A stretch of DNA of 64,000 nt from Lucifuga dentata. Lineage: Eukaryota > Chordata > Actinopteri > Ophidiiformes > Bythitidae. The translations under genes and the position numbers were made by a program. Of the stretch, positions 46,449 to 58,109 are shown piece by piece. The DNA lies in assembly GCA_014773175.1 (NCBI GenBank), contig VXCM01001476.1, positions 1-64,000 on the forward strand, read 5' to 3'. Numbering within the stretch: the stretch's first letter is position 1; each line of letters opens with the position of its first letter. A model generated the notes under the pieces. That model made no database searches. It saw nothing but the letters and a program-made list of their open reading frames with translations, and was not told where the DNA came from.

Positions 46449-48598
46449 CAGTCATCATGTTCACTTCACTTTTCCCCTCACACTCCCTCGCTTTGTTGTA
46501 CCTTTTGGGCACAACAGCCACTAAATGAGACAGATAAGCTATTTGGTCAAAATAGGTTTCGAAAAGCAAAGAGTGATGAGATGATGCACTTTTGGAATGC
46601 AAATGGATAATAGGCCAATTTCTCCTGTTTGCTGAGTGCCCTTGACTGATGTGAGGGAATGAAAGATGGATTTAGAGGAGAATTAGATGCTCCTCATGTT
46701 TGTGCCATAGTTCATCTTAAGGGTAATTATGAACAATGGAGCCATGATGTTGAGGTCTGAATTGGAGATTAGAGGAGAGATTGCGAGGCTGCCACCACAG
46801 CGATTCATCATGATTGTTGTCATGATTTAAATGCTCTTTGCTGAAATAGCTTATACCTTCAGGGGAGGGAAGATTTAATGCAGCAATAAATATTCTGCTT
46901 TTGAGCATTCTTCTGTCTGCCTCTGTTTCTCGATGGTTTAACTAAATGTCATGACAATCCTCTATTATTTCGCTCATAGTTTGTGGAGGCGTCAGGTGTG
47001 CGTTTTTGTTTGTGTATCTGAGTGTGCAAAACGTTTCAGGAGGAGTTTCTAAACCTGCTGTAAAACTGCCTTATTTAGGAAAAGGTCAGCAATTTTCTGG
47101 TGGAAAAAAATGGTTTTTCTTTCGTTTTTGTTTTGTAATTATGCCTCCAGACTGTGAGGCAGCAGAGAATGCAGATAATTTTTTTCCCCCATTTTTACAC
47201 ATCAACCTGAGCGGGTACATTTCCATAAATGAGCCAATATTCAGATGAAATTCAGTTACATAAAATGCATTGTTTTAAAGGTAAATACATTTGATTTAAT
47301 TAAAGTCAGAAAATAATTATTGTAAATAAATCACAATAGGTTGCTCTTTTTTTTCTTTTTTTTTCTACCCAGAAACTGCCTGTTTCTATGGCTGCAGATT
47401 AATTTTTATAACCATAATCTGTCCATAAACACAGAAATCTCTGTCTGTGGCACCAATATCTGTAGAACCCGGCACTGTATGACGTTGATATTCGGCAGGT
47501 TTATTGCTCAGGACCCAAAGACGTGCAGTGTCACGTGTGAAGTTGTTTGGATGAGCGGTTCTCGAATTGAGCTGTACTGGTAAAAAGTAGTCCACGTGGC
47601 AGGATACGCTCCAGGCGTGGCAGCATATGCTCCAATCCAGTGTCACGGTCTTAACCCGACCCCGCAAACAAAGCTACAGCAAACAAAGCTAGCTCACAAG
47701 GATGTGCGGAACAAAATTATGGCAGGCTGTGACGCACACCATAAAGTCCGGCCCGTTCCGAACAGGCACTAGTACTATTAAATCAGACTAATGATTCTTC
47801 AGGCTTGATGGCCAGACTGTCAGATTTGTTTTATTCCAATTATAGCACATTAATATGTTGGTATGTTAATATAGCCTCACGTTTTGTCTCCATTTGCATC
47901 TGTTTGTGTGCAGCTTCCCTCAGTCCAGTCCAGCTGTGTTGTCGTCTTATCGACCTGCTATAATTAGACGCCCGGAGCATGAAGCAGGAAAACGATCAGA
48001 GGTGCCATGTTCATCCGAGTCTCTAATTGAAATGTTGAGCTTTGCCAGATTCACCGTTGTCCCCCTTGGGTCCTGATGTGGTCTTCCTGCCACCTCTGAC
48101 AAACATTCAGAAGAGTGAGTGCTAGTCCCAGATGATAAGCAGGTAATTGCCTGTAGGCCCAAACGCGAATTAGGAGAAGCTTGAACGTGTTTCCAGACAT
48201 TGTTTGTGGCAGTGAGGAAGTGATATGCACAGCTGAGGTGAGCTTAGAATGTCATTAGCTGTGTCTTATTCAGGCTGGCATATAGCACCATTAGCATCAG
48301 ATCGCCCTCATTAGACGATATCTACACTAAGACAAATCTGAAAATGCAGTTTTGCTGTTTGTTTTAGCCTTTCGTACAAACTGAGCTGGAATTTGTTATT
48401 CCTAAAAAACTGAGCTTTTCAAAAACTAATTTCTGATTGGAAAAATCTCAGAATGCTGCTGAGAATGGAAATATTGTAAGAATTGTGCCTCGGTCCTTAA
48501 AAAAGCCCTGGTATGTTTGAACAGAGCTGTTATGGCACTTTTCCATAAAGGAGACCAAAAACACTATTTTAACAATATAGATGATGGCAGCTATTTAA
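46449..48598. other. Non-coding, no gene recognised
   Basis: Unique-looking, with moderately GC-rich 47440-47760 where GAGCGGTTCTCGAATTGAGC hints at an eroded hAT-type terminus. No exon was defended. Confidence 0.5.
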
Positions 48599-49304
48599 AG
48601 CCAGATTCACATGCTAAGTATTGAGCGTTGCGCTGACCTGTGTGTTCCATTATTGTGTATTGGGAGCTGAGTGGTGACTCCTAACGTTGCGTCACGCCAC
48701 CTTGAGCGCCGCGCAACGCTCAGATTCTCCGTTTTGACGCGGCGCTCAAAGTTCATTTAAATGAACTTTCACCTTTCTGACACTGACCTTTCCAATGCGC
48801 AACCAATCAGAGTGCTGCTGTACGTCACGTAACCAGAAGCGTCACAACAATAGAGAAGAAGCTTATAATCTATAGAGTATACAACACAACTTTAAAATCG
48901 TATTATGATCTGGTTTAAAAAAAAAAAAAAAAAGGTGCTTGCTTGGCAAAATATCAGAGTCAGACAGGGACGTCAGGTTGGAAATTGTTAATATAGCGTC
49001 TGAAATGTGAGGTTTCATGCACCCGCATTCACCGTTTTTTCGCTTTTCTTCTCCTAATAAGAAGAGCATTTTTGTTTTTTGCGGTGTCCGTGTCGCTACC
49101 TGAGTCAAAACCGAAATCCGATTTTAACCACTAATGTGCAAAGATCACGTCTAGGCTACACAGTCCGTTAAATTGTCACTAGCAACGAGCGCTTCCTGCC
49201 AGCGCGAGGTTGAGCGGCACAGCTCAGACTCCGCTCATGTGCGAGCAGAACGCTGAACGCCCAGGTCAGCGGCGATGCTAACGCTTAGCATGTGAATCCG
49301 GCCT
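48599..49304. mobile_element. CpG-rich MITE, family E
   Basis: The left end AGCCAGATTCACATGCTAAG and the right end CTTAGCATGTGAATCCGGCCT are inverted, with similarity continuing about 30 bases (GCTGACCTG, GTTCAGCG). The interior is rich in GCG/CGC motifs such as GCGCAACGCTCAG. Poly-A at about 48917-48933. No transposase. Confidence 0.75.
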
Positions 49305-51435
49305 AACAGATTTCCTGTCTGAAGGGGCTTTAGTGATGTGATCACTCCTGCAGCCGCGCATGGATTACTGCTCACCTTAGTCGCAGCTTTGTGGCATTTG
49401 AAATTAAAAACAATTGTGACCTAAGTTGTCTTATCAGGCGGCACATAGAGCTGCTCAGTAGCCTGCAGGGATCTAAAGGCTTTGCCCAAATCATCAGAGC
49501 ATCTGGCTGCCCAGCCTGGCACAGAAGAAGAGGAACGAGCCTGTTTCTCAAAACCTGGCCTGGTCTTCCAACCAGTGTTCCTGCTGACATTTATCGCCTC
49601 CAACCTTTAGTGTTATTGTTATGGCTGCAATAATTCTAGCTGCCGGGGAATACTGATGGTGCTCCAAATTGACCAACTGAGAGATTTTAATGTGACAGCT
49701 CATCACATTATGGTGACGGCAGCGTGAAAGTAGGCGGCCTGCTGCAACATCATCATTCTCGACTGGAAAAGCGCGCTTCCCTGTCATCTGTCACCACAGT
49801 CATATTGCCAGTTTCGTCCTGAAATGTGCATCTGCTGGCCCACATCCTGCTCCTTCCTTCATCTGTGTAAAAATAAGCCCTGGCAGAAAGGAATTGGTCA
49901 GAGGCAACAATGTCACCCCCCCCCCCCCCCACTGACTGTCCTCAGTCACAATATTGGCAGCCATTCCATGCCTCCTCAGTGCTGTTTAGTACCCATGCCT
50001 GAAATACTGGCTTTCATCGTGACATTTCCTGGGTACACTCCAAATGCCCAGCGGCAGCCTAGTTTCTATGGAGACGCTTTAGCTCGGTGTGTAGCTTTGT
50101 ATATAAACACGCACAGCGTATGCACAGACAGACTGAAATAAAGTAAGTAGGAACAAATATTATCAGTTATTATTTGTGCTACCATCTTGTTTGTGCATTT
50201 CCTTTTGTTCACTAGCGTGCACGGCTCAGCTAATTGCGCTAAATGAGCGTGCACCTTTAATTTGCCTGTGTTCCAGCAAATGAGCATCCAGCTTTGTTCA
50301 GCCATCATAAACAACAGGAAGCCTGATTGGGGCTTTTGATATGGCTGTTGTTCTGCTGATATGAAAATGTGGCTCACTGGCACTTTGCTGAAATTGGCAT
50401 TCCACTCAGGGTGCTAATTACCAGCAAACATCAGCCCTCGCACATTTTAAGGTGTTTGCGTAACCTATTATTTCCCTGGAAATGCTGCGATGTGTAGCTT
50501 GGTGGAATCTGCATACAGGCAATTTTGATTACAATCCAGAGACTTTTGTGTTTATGCACTGATAATGAGTGTTTTTGTAAATATCCTGAAATGATGCAGC
50601 ATTTATTTGCTTTATAAAACCATGCTGAGACACTGAAAGATTCTGCGTCAGCTCCACCCCCGATTGAATTTTCTCCTTTACTATTCCAGAGATTTCCAAG
50701 TCCCAGGCTCTGCATCTTAAGTTTATGATCTCATTTTAGCGATCCTCAGAGTGTTGTCAATTGCACTTAAATTACACAGCCGGCTCCTGCTTATATCAGT
50801 GAAATACAGATCTGCACCACTCAGGAATTTTCCTCTTTCAAATGAAGACAAAACTCCACTTCTCTGACGTCTGAGTGAAGACGAGAAAGCCATTCATCAA
50901 GTTTTACCACTTAATTATTAATAACATTGTCTTTGGCCCTTCATTTGGTTTAAGGTCAATAAGATATCAGTGTTAATAGTAATTTATATGCTTGAGTTAT
51001 TCAGCTATGACACTTTTGATTTTATTGCATGTAAGAGTACTCTTTCCACTACACTCACACTTTACCTTCAACTGCAAGAGTTTTCTCTTTCATATATAAT
51101 TGAGAGTGTTTCTGAATATTGAAATCATCAAATTGAGTCATATAGTCTATCCTAGGGTTCATATAGGAGGTCGATAAAATACTGTGAGCCTTTCTTGATA
51201 AAAGGGCTTAACCATGGTTACAAACACTGTGTTAAATGCCACTTTGAAGTTCTTTATGAAAGACAATCAAGGAGCTAGAGACAATTAAAATCTCCATTAT
51301 GAATAAATCCTCAAAGGTGCTTCTCAGAAACTGTGAAATTATTTCAAACACGATGTGAAATCTACTTTTACGCGTCTTTGTTTCCAAACAACAGAGGAAC
51401 GAATTCATCAGGCTGACCACGTTATTTCAGGACAT
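49305..51435. other. Non-coding; candidate conserved stretch near 50210-50600
   Basis: A poly-C run at 49916-49930 is the only simple repeat. The 50210-50600 part is repeat-free with GTGCTAATTACC and GTAATT/AATTGCG motifs. Frames near 49391-49790 are open on both strands and have no known domain. Confidence 0.45.
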
Positions 51436-51439
51436 GCTT

Positions 51440-51553
51440 GTTGTGTTTCTGTTTGATGATGTGAACATCATCAGTCATCACACTACGTCGTAATGTGACA
51501 AATTTTTATCATATAAAATATTATCATGAACGATATAATATGGTACAGCCCCA
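51440..51553 (-). mobile_element. Fragment of a hAT-like MITE terminus
   Basis: ATCATGAACGATATAATATG followed by GTACAGCCC reads, in reverse complement, like GGGCTGTACCATATTATATCG, a terminus similar in style to the element at 61525-62403. No partner end was found. Confidence 0.35.
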
Positions 51554-51571
51554 ATGCTTATGATTCTTTAA

Positions 51572-52099
51572 AGGACCATACCATCCATTTTGCATGTTTT
51601 CGTATACCGTAAACCATATTTCAGCTTTCCTATATTTTGCAAAATCTCTTAATCTTTCAAAATCAAATATTCAAGCGATACACCCACCTTAAAAATCCAT
51701 GTTTCTCCTGCTAATAGTTACACAGCCTTATGAAGTCACAGTCCTTTAAATTTTTCCATAAACGCAGGTCTTCTTTTGGGACTATATTCCCTGGTGAAGG
51801 AATACATTCACTCCACACTTTTTATTGAGCTTAAACACTAAAATTACGTAACTTCGAAAAAAACCTGAATATATGTCTTGTTGGTGATGATGGATTACCT
51901 ATCCCAAGAATGTTTCAAGTATCAACAAGTTGATTTTAATAGCAGAATGAACTGAAACCAATGGAGGTCTGGAAGGTAGGAAAAACATTTTTAATTCACC
52001 GTTCCAGTAGTATGCTTTGGGAAATGATTGTCAGTAACGTTACATGTATGAAAATTGAATATATTAGGCTCAAACATGCAAAATGGGTGGTATGGTCCT
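51572..52099 (-). mobile_element. TTAA-flanked MITE, family A, copy 5
   Basis: TTAA at 51568-51571 and 52100-52103; ends AGGACCATACCATCCATTTT and AAAATGGGTGGTATGGTCCT. Interior is the reverse complement of copies 1 and 6. Confidence 0.9.
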
Positions 52100-52103
52100 T
52101 TAA

Positions 52104-53492
52104 ATATCCTTGTTCCAGGATTAGTCATTCTCTTCTCTTCTCTTAGTCACATCTTTTCACTTTTCAACTAAAATCTTTTCACTCATGGAGGATGGTGCAT
52201 TTTGATGTCATCTTAAAATCCCTGAACAAACGGTTTAAAAAACAGACTTCCAGCTCATTACGCTGGAATTACGGTGGGATTTGGATGGAGGAAATGCTGT
52301 TGCAAAGCTTCAATAGGTGAACTCCGTCTTCCAGCTCCTCTGATGGGCTTTTGTCAACAGGGAAGAAGAAAAGTGTTGGAAATCTATTTTTAGAGGCAGG
52401 AGAATGCATTAGTGTGCATTAGTGTATTGAGACTGCTGTGTGTTCACGCCAACTCGGTGCAGAAAGACGCCTTTCCATGGATTCTCAGTAGAGCTTTCAA
52501 ACCTGTGTTTTTGAGTCGTGCTGTCATTGTGTATTGCGAACAGAGTTTGTCAGTTTTCGCAGTAAAAAGAGTGAGCAAGCGTGAGTGATGTATGATAGCA
52601 TAACAGCACGGCGTGACTCAGAACCATTTATGCCCAAACGTAATGAGATCATTCCGTTTGGGTGCCAGAGGGAACTTGGAGCATGACGCTTCTGCAGCAC
52701 AAACTCATGAAAAGTGTGAAGTCTCAACCGCTGTGACAAACTCTCACCTTCCTCTTCATCAGTCTTTTCCCATGGCTCCATTAGCGTGACTGTAACGCCA
52801 TCTGCAATAACCATATTTCAAGTTTGGAAGTGATATTCAAATGCAAAAGGCTTTTTATCGCTTCATATAATGCAATATTTACACCAACCAAACAAATCTT
52901 TTTCCTTTTGTATTTTAAAGGAAAAGGCAGGTGATATTTTATATGATTATAGTCAACAAGTCACACAAAAAGTATGTTATGATGATGACCTGTCTGCTGT
53001 GTTCAGTGAAAAGCGCATCCATTCTCATTGTAGACCAATACCTTAAAATAAAAATAAAGAGAGCTGCGGAACACGGACGGCGCCGCGGCTTTGTTCACAG
53101 AGTTTGTACATAAAATTGCACCGGCCATTTTTTCCTTGAGATGAACCATGTCACCCAAACCAACTATGAAGCATTCATAACAGCTTTTTGAGAGTGTTGA
53201 GTTTTATGGCACAGACAAAGAAGCTACATCAAACTTTGGCTGCACAGACAACACGTGTTTGTTCAATCACGTCATTGTGACATCAGGAAAAAGATAAAAC
53301 AACACCTGCCTTTTTTTTTTTTATTAAGATCAGGTGACAGAGCGATGCTAACTAGTTTTTATCACATACACTCGTTATCTATTTGTAATTGTAAGTAAAA
53401 TTTTCAGACCAGCATTTCCACAAACAACTTGGGCATCTTCTGATCAGAACGATTCCAATGAAATCTCTTGAAATTACTGTGAAATGTCTCCA
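52104..53492. other. Spacer between inverted MITE copies; no gene seen
   Basis: About 1.4 kb of unique-looking sequence between an inverted pair of family A elements. No exon recognised. Confidence 0.5.
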
Positions 53493-53496
53493 TTAA

Positions 53497-54089
53497 AGGA
53501 CCATGCCACTATTTTGCATCTTTGAGCCTAATATATTCTATTTTCATACACATAACGTTACTGACAATCATTTCCCAAAGCATGCTACTGGAACGGTGAA
53601 TTCAAAATGTTTTTTCTACCTTCCAGACCTCCACTGGTTTCAGTTCATTCTGGACGCTATTAAAATCAACTTATTGATACTTGAAATGGATACGAAACGG
53701 ATTCTTGGGATACGTAATCCATCATCGCCAATAAGACGTATTCAGGTTTTTTTCAAAGTTTTGTAATTTTAGCATTTAAGCTCAATAAAAAGCGTGGAGT
53801 GAATGTATGCCTCCACTGGGGAATATAGTCCCAAAAGAAGACCTGCGTTTATGGAAAAATTTAAATGAATGTGACTTCATAAGGCTGAGTAACTATTAGC
53901 AGGAGAAACATGGATTTTTAAGGTGGGTGTATCGCTTGAATATTTGATTTTGAAAGATGAAGAGATTTTACAAAATATCAGGAAAGCTGAAATACGGTTT
54001 TATCCTTTGGGAAATGATTGTCAGTAACGTAACATGTATGAAAATTGAATATATTAGACTCAAACATTCAAAATGGGTGGTATGGTCCT
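53497..54089 (+). mobile_element. TTAA-flanked MITE, family A, copy 6
   Basis: TTAA at 53493-53496 and 54090-54093. Same orientation and interior as copy 1 (GGGGAATATAGTCCCAAAAG near 53819), with ends AGGACCATGCC and GGTATGGTCCT. Confidence 0.9.
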
Positions 54090-54093
54090 TTAA

Positions 54094-55062
54094 CTGAGAG
54101 GAGCTTGTAGTACTTTTTAATGTTGAGCACAGAGGATTTTGAAGTCAGAAAAAATATTGCCCTGTTTAAAAAAAAAAAGCAAAAAAAAAAAAAAAAANAA
54201 AAAAAAAAAAAAAAACAATAAAAACAACACATCTATTATTTCTTAAGTGCTTACTATGTGGATAAAGATTTCATTTTGCCGTGGTTTCAGCTGAACATCC
54301 CAGTGAAACATAATTGCCTTTCTTCTGAAACAAAGCAATGCAATGAAAGCAATATATGTTATAACCTTATCAAGCTTCCCAGCAGTATTACAGCTCATGT
54401 TAACCCTGTGGTGCACCCATCTTGTGCTGCGTTCTCATTTGATGATAAGCCTCCACGGTGCAGAAAGTCAGACTGTCTCCACCCAGCCCACATATCAGAA
54501 CAGGGTCACTGCTTTTACTGCTTGGGGATTCTTATTGGGCAATAATGGTGTCTGAGATACCCAGCAGGGGCCTGAATAAACCCTCTAATAGAGCAATTAT
54601 TCTCAAACAAAAGGTCACCTTAGGCGTGACGACAGGCCCAGAAATCAATAAAGCTCCCAATTACGACAGCGCCTATATTTGGTCTTCAGCCGCCAGCCAT
54701 CCTGGAGATCAGATTTCAAGACATCCTCGTTCCCACAGTTCGTTTTTGAGATCAGGTTACCCGATTTTATTGCATCAGTCCTTTCTTCACCTTCTTTAAA
54801 AATGCAGAAATGACTTGAGCCTCTTTGAAGTCCTCCCCTTGGTAGCAGACGCCACAGGAGTCTGTCTGGCCTTGGCTTTCTTTGCTCACTTGAAAGATTG
54901 AAGTTCTTTGTCTTGAGGAGGAGGAGGAGGAGGAGTTGAGCCTTTAGACGAGCTACTTCAACTTAAAATGCTTTTGTCTGGATCTTGTTGACAGAAAATA
55001 TATTCAAGCTAGTACTTAAAATCTCTGAGTGGATGATTAACGCTGCAGGCACACGGATGCAT
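54094..55062. other. Non-coding; poly-A gap at 54198 and (GGA)n near 54919
   Basis: Three frames of up to 113 codons overlap at 54258-54799. They carry no recognised domain and no splice-site logic supports one over the others. Confidence 0.45.
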
Positions 55063-55686
55063 ATGCTGCGTTCACAGACCTTGGAACTCAGATTTTTCCG
55101 ACTTCTTACTTAGAAAAATGCGTTGGAACTGTACTTAAAGTCGGAGCTCCAGCTGGGAAACTAGGACAAAATGATCTACCCCGACTTACCGAGTATGATG
55201 TCACTCAACATGGCGGCGCCATGGAAGCGAGCTTTGTGAATGATCATCTAAAAGGCGAATAAAGTATTTTTTCTTGCGTGAAATTGAAAGAAAAAGATCA
55301 GAATATATCGCCAAGTTAACTATCTATTTTGTATAATAACTGTTTGCCGTTGATACATAAGTGTAAATAATTTCATATTACTTCTCTGCATAAATTTTAA
55401 TACCAAAACAGTGATGAATATCATTATAAAACAACACAGCCAAACAGTCCTGTAGTCTAACTTTACTTTAGTTAGCATTTATTACCAAGCTTAATTAATT
55501 TTTACAATGTTTATTGGTGTTCAGCTGCTTTTTTGATTACATCTGGCTGGAATGGTTTGAGGTTGGAAGTTGGAGCTTCCAACTGGGAAAAATTCAACTT
55601 CCGAGGTCTGTGAACGCAGCATTNGGTTGGAAGTTGGAGCTTCCAACTGGGAAAAATTCAACTTCCGAGGTCTGTGAACGCAGCAT
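55063..55686 (-). mobile_element. MITE with TGCTGCGTTCACAGACC ends, family C, copy 2
   Basis: Left end ATGCTGCGTTCACAGACCTT, right end GAGGTCTGTGAACGCAGCAT. Inverted relative to 45815-46448. The right end is doubled around the N at 55624. Confidence 0.85.
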
Positions 55687-55687
55687 T
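55561..55687. repeat. 63-bp direct duplication around an N (assembly artefact)
   Basis: Positions 55561-55623 and 55625-55687 are identical with one N between them. Confidence 0.85.
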
Positions 55688-55689
55688 AG

Positions 55690-57420
55690 AAACATAAAAT
55701 CAACCATGTTGGTTTTTCTTGGAACTGAATTTGCACTATTCACAGCCATTTTTGAGTAGCGTGACGATGCAGTCGCCTTCCACTTTTCCACCTGTCATTT
55801 CACAGCAGGTGTTTTGTGTGAGTACACCCTGCACTCTGATTGTTTGTGCAGCCAGTAAAACAAGGTGTATTATCTAAATGGAGCTGGGAGTGGGGCAGGG
55901 CGATGTATCTTCTTAGCTTCATCACAATGTGTGATCCTGAATGGCTGAACATAATGTACTTTGCCGAGGCAGCATTGATTTGGAGAGAATGGTCTGTGGG
56001 CTCGCTGGTTGAACAAGCTATTAGAGTTTAGTGCAAACAGTTTCATTCAAGGTCACAACCAAAGTAAATTTCTACTGAACTACATCAGCACAAGTGCAAA
56101 ACTTACTTGATGGGTTTGTTAAACGGCTGCAAAAGCGTTAAACTAGCAACCGACCGTCCCGCTTGGTTTTTGCTTGATTGAGTGCAGATTTTTTTTTTTT
56201 TTCATTTTACATGCCATAAAATCTCCCATCTCATAGTGGCAGACACATGTTTAATAGAGGCCACATCAACAGATAGTACCTTCTTTCAAATGTAATGCAT
56301 TATTCAGTTTTCAGCAGGTTTGGCAGTCTGCACCATTTCCTGCAGCTTTAAAGTCCATCCACAGAGCAGCCAACAGGCATCTTGTAAAGCCGTAATCCAT
56401 CTTTATGAGATCGATGCTGTCTTTTCTCTTTAGATAAATAGGCACCTTGTTCCTTTCAGGCAGTAAGTTTGACAACTGGTTGTTAGTCAATGTGCTGGCT
56501 CAGAGGATTGTGTATTTTCATCAGAATGGGTAGAAATGTTGATTTTATACTCTGTCATTTCAATAATAATGTATATTTTCTGACTGTGCTGTCACAGCGG
56601 CGTTTAACGGCGTCAAACGCTCCATTCTTCTATAACTGCCGGCTAACAAACTTCATCATGTCTGACAGCAGGAAATAATTTGAACAACTCCTGTCTTTGC
56701 GTTTAGCAATTACTACAGTCAGAATGAAATAAAAGTGGTAATATTAAGAAATCTTTTGCTATAAATCACAACAGAATAAGTCTGCCAGTTTTCATGGTAA
56801 CTAGTTGCCTTTTTTTTATTATTATTATTAAGGAAGATCCTCTCAAGCTCATTTTGTATCATCTGAGGGACTTTCTACTATTAGAATTGGTAAAACAACA
56901 ATATTGAAGGGGACATACATTTTCATTTAGGGCTTTATTTTTAATCCTTTGTAGTGTTTTAATCTGGAAAATTCATTGATCTACTCCTCCTCTCAGACAG
57001 TAAAAATAGGCCACAAACTGACCAGGTTTTTATTGAATCCTACCAAATCAGCATGCAACAGTTAATTATGACTTCTCAGCTGTAGGTTTGATCAGTGCTG
57101 TGGAGTCTAAAGTAGATGGCAAATTGAGAAAGCAGTATCGATATTTACCGTCTAGAAATTGACACACATTATTGACTTTGTGCAAGAGGCGTTCTGCATG
57201 AACAAAAACCTTGTTAACTACTCTTTTCTGTTTATATATTGACATCGGCATTCGCACGAGTGTGTACCATCCCCACAGTTTGCATGCAATTGAATGCTAG
57301 GAGGAAAACTCACAGCAGCTATATGAATCATCCCCACACACACACATACATACAGGGTCTCTAATCCATGCAGCACCTTACAATTCTCTTTTTATCATTT
57401 ACTTCTCCCTTTATTGTGAT
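55690..57420. other. Non-coding, no gene recognised
   Basis: Unique-looking AT-rich sequence. (ATT)n near 56816-56830. Confidence 0.5.
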
Positions 57421-57435
57421 GAAAAAGCAGAGAAG

Positions 57436-58100
57436 TGGACAAAATATTGTGAATTTCAATGGAAGATATTAAGCTCAGCTTCATGGAGGAGGTTTGGTTG
57501 GAAGTGTCTGAGCAGGTTTTTTATTACCGGCTCAGAAGCTGCAGCACTCAGGCTGGAGAAACTGTGGCTCCCAGGAAGCCAATCAGTATCATTTGTTCTG
57601 GGCTTGTCCAAAAGTACAATCTTTTAGGTGTAAAATCTACACAGAATTTCTGACTATATTCAGTACGATAGTCACCTTTAAGTGGCATGATCTCCCTTTT
57701 GGACTACTTCATTCAGCACATATTAATATGAAGGAAAAATATCTATTTGGGATAGTTGCTGCCAGAAAGGCCATTACAAGGAAATGGCTTCAGCCAGACA
57801 CTCCATCTACAGGAGAACGGTACAACATCATTTATGATATTTTTGTAATGGAAAGAATCACTTTCTCCCTGATGCTTAAAGTAAATAAATTCGAGGAAAT
57901 GTGGCAGAAATGGAAAGTATATTTCTCCCCAAAATGCCCTTCTTTTATATGTATGTGACTGTAGAAGTATATACAGTATATATACACATATGAGTTTGGG
58001 TATATATGCCTATTTTTGTAACCTTGTTTTTTTTTTTTCCTTTTTTTTTCGTTTAAAAACAAAACAAAACACCCCATNAAAAAAAAAAAAAAAAAAAAAA
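57436..58100 (+). mobile_element. 5'-truncated L1-type LINE with poly-A and 14-bp target duplication
   Basis: A retrotransposed 3' fragment bounded by AAAAAGCAGAGAAG at 57422-57435 and again at about 58096-58109 after a poly-A tail. It contains an ORF2 C-terminus, a short AT-rich 3' UTR, and the tail (interrupted by N 58078). Truncation at the 5' end, poly-A and target-site duplication are the hallmarks of target-primed reverse transcription. Confidence 0.85.
57542..57958 (+). pseudogene. L1-type ORF2 C-terminal domain, partial
   Basis: The frame reads WRNCG, then QYHLFWACPKVQSF, resembling the zinc-knuckle-like Cys/His motif (Cys-x-x-Cys...His-x-x-x-x-Cys) at the C-terminus of L1 ORF2. Here the usual first cysteine is not evident, but Cys, His and Cys of the later part remain. 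An AARKAITRKWLQP stretch later in the frame fits the usual Ala-Arg-x-x-Ile-x-x-x-Trp block. It ends in TGA at 57956-57958, close to the UTR, so this is probably the true C-terminus. The endonuclease and reverse transcriptase were never inserted. Confidence 0.75.
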
Positions 58101-58109
58101 GCAGAGAAG

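Noticed and set aside
54258..54799. Three overlapping + strand frames that look open together
   Set aside because: Mutually overlapping frames without domains; only one could be real and none shows splice signals.
55514..55759. ORF with a duplicated L-E-L-P-T-G-K-N segment
   Set aside because: Produced by the duplication at N 55624 in a family C MITE terminus.
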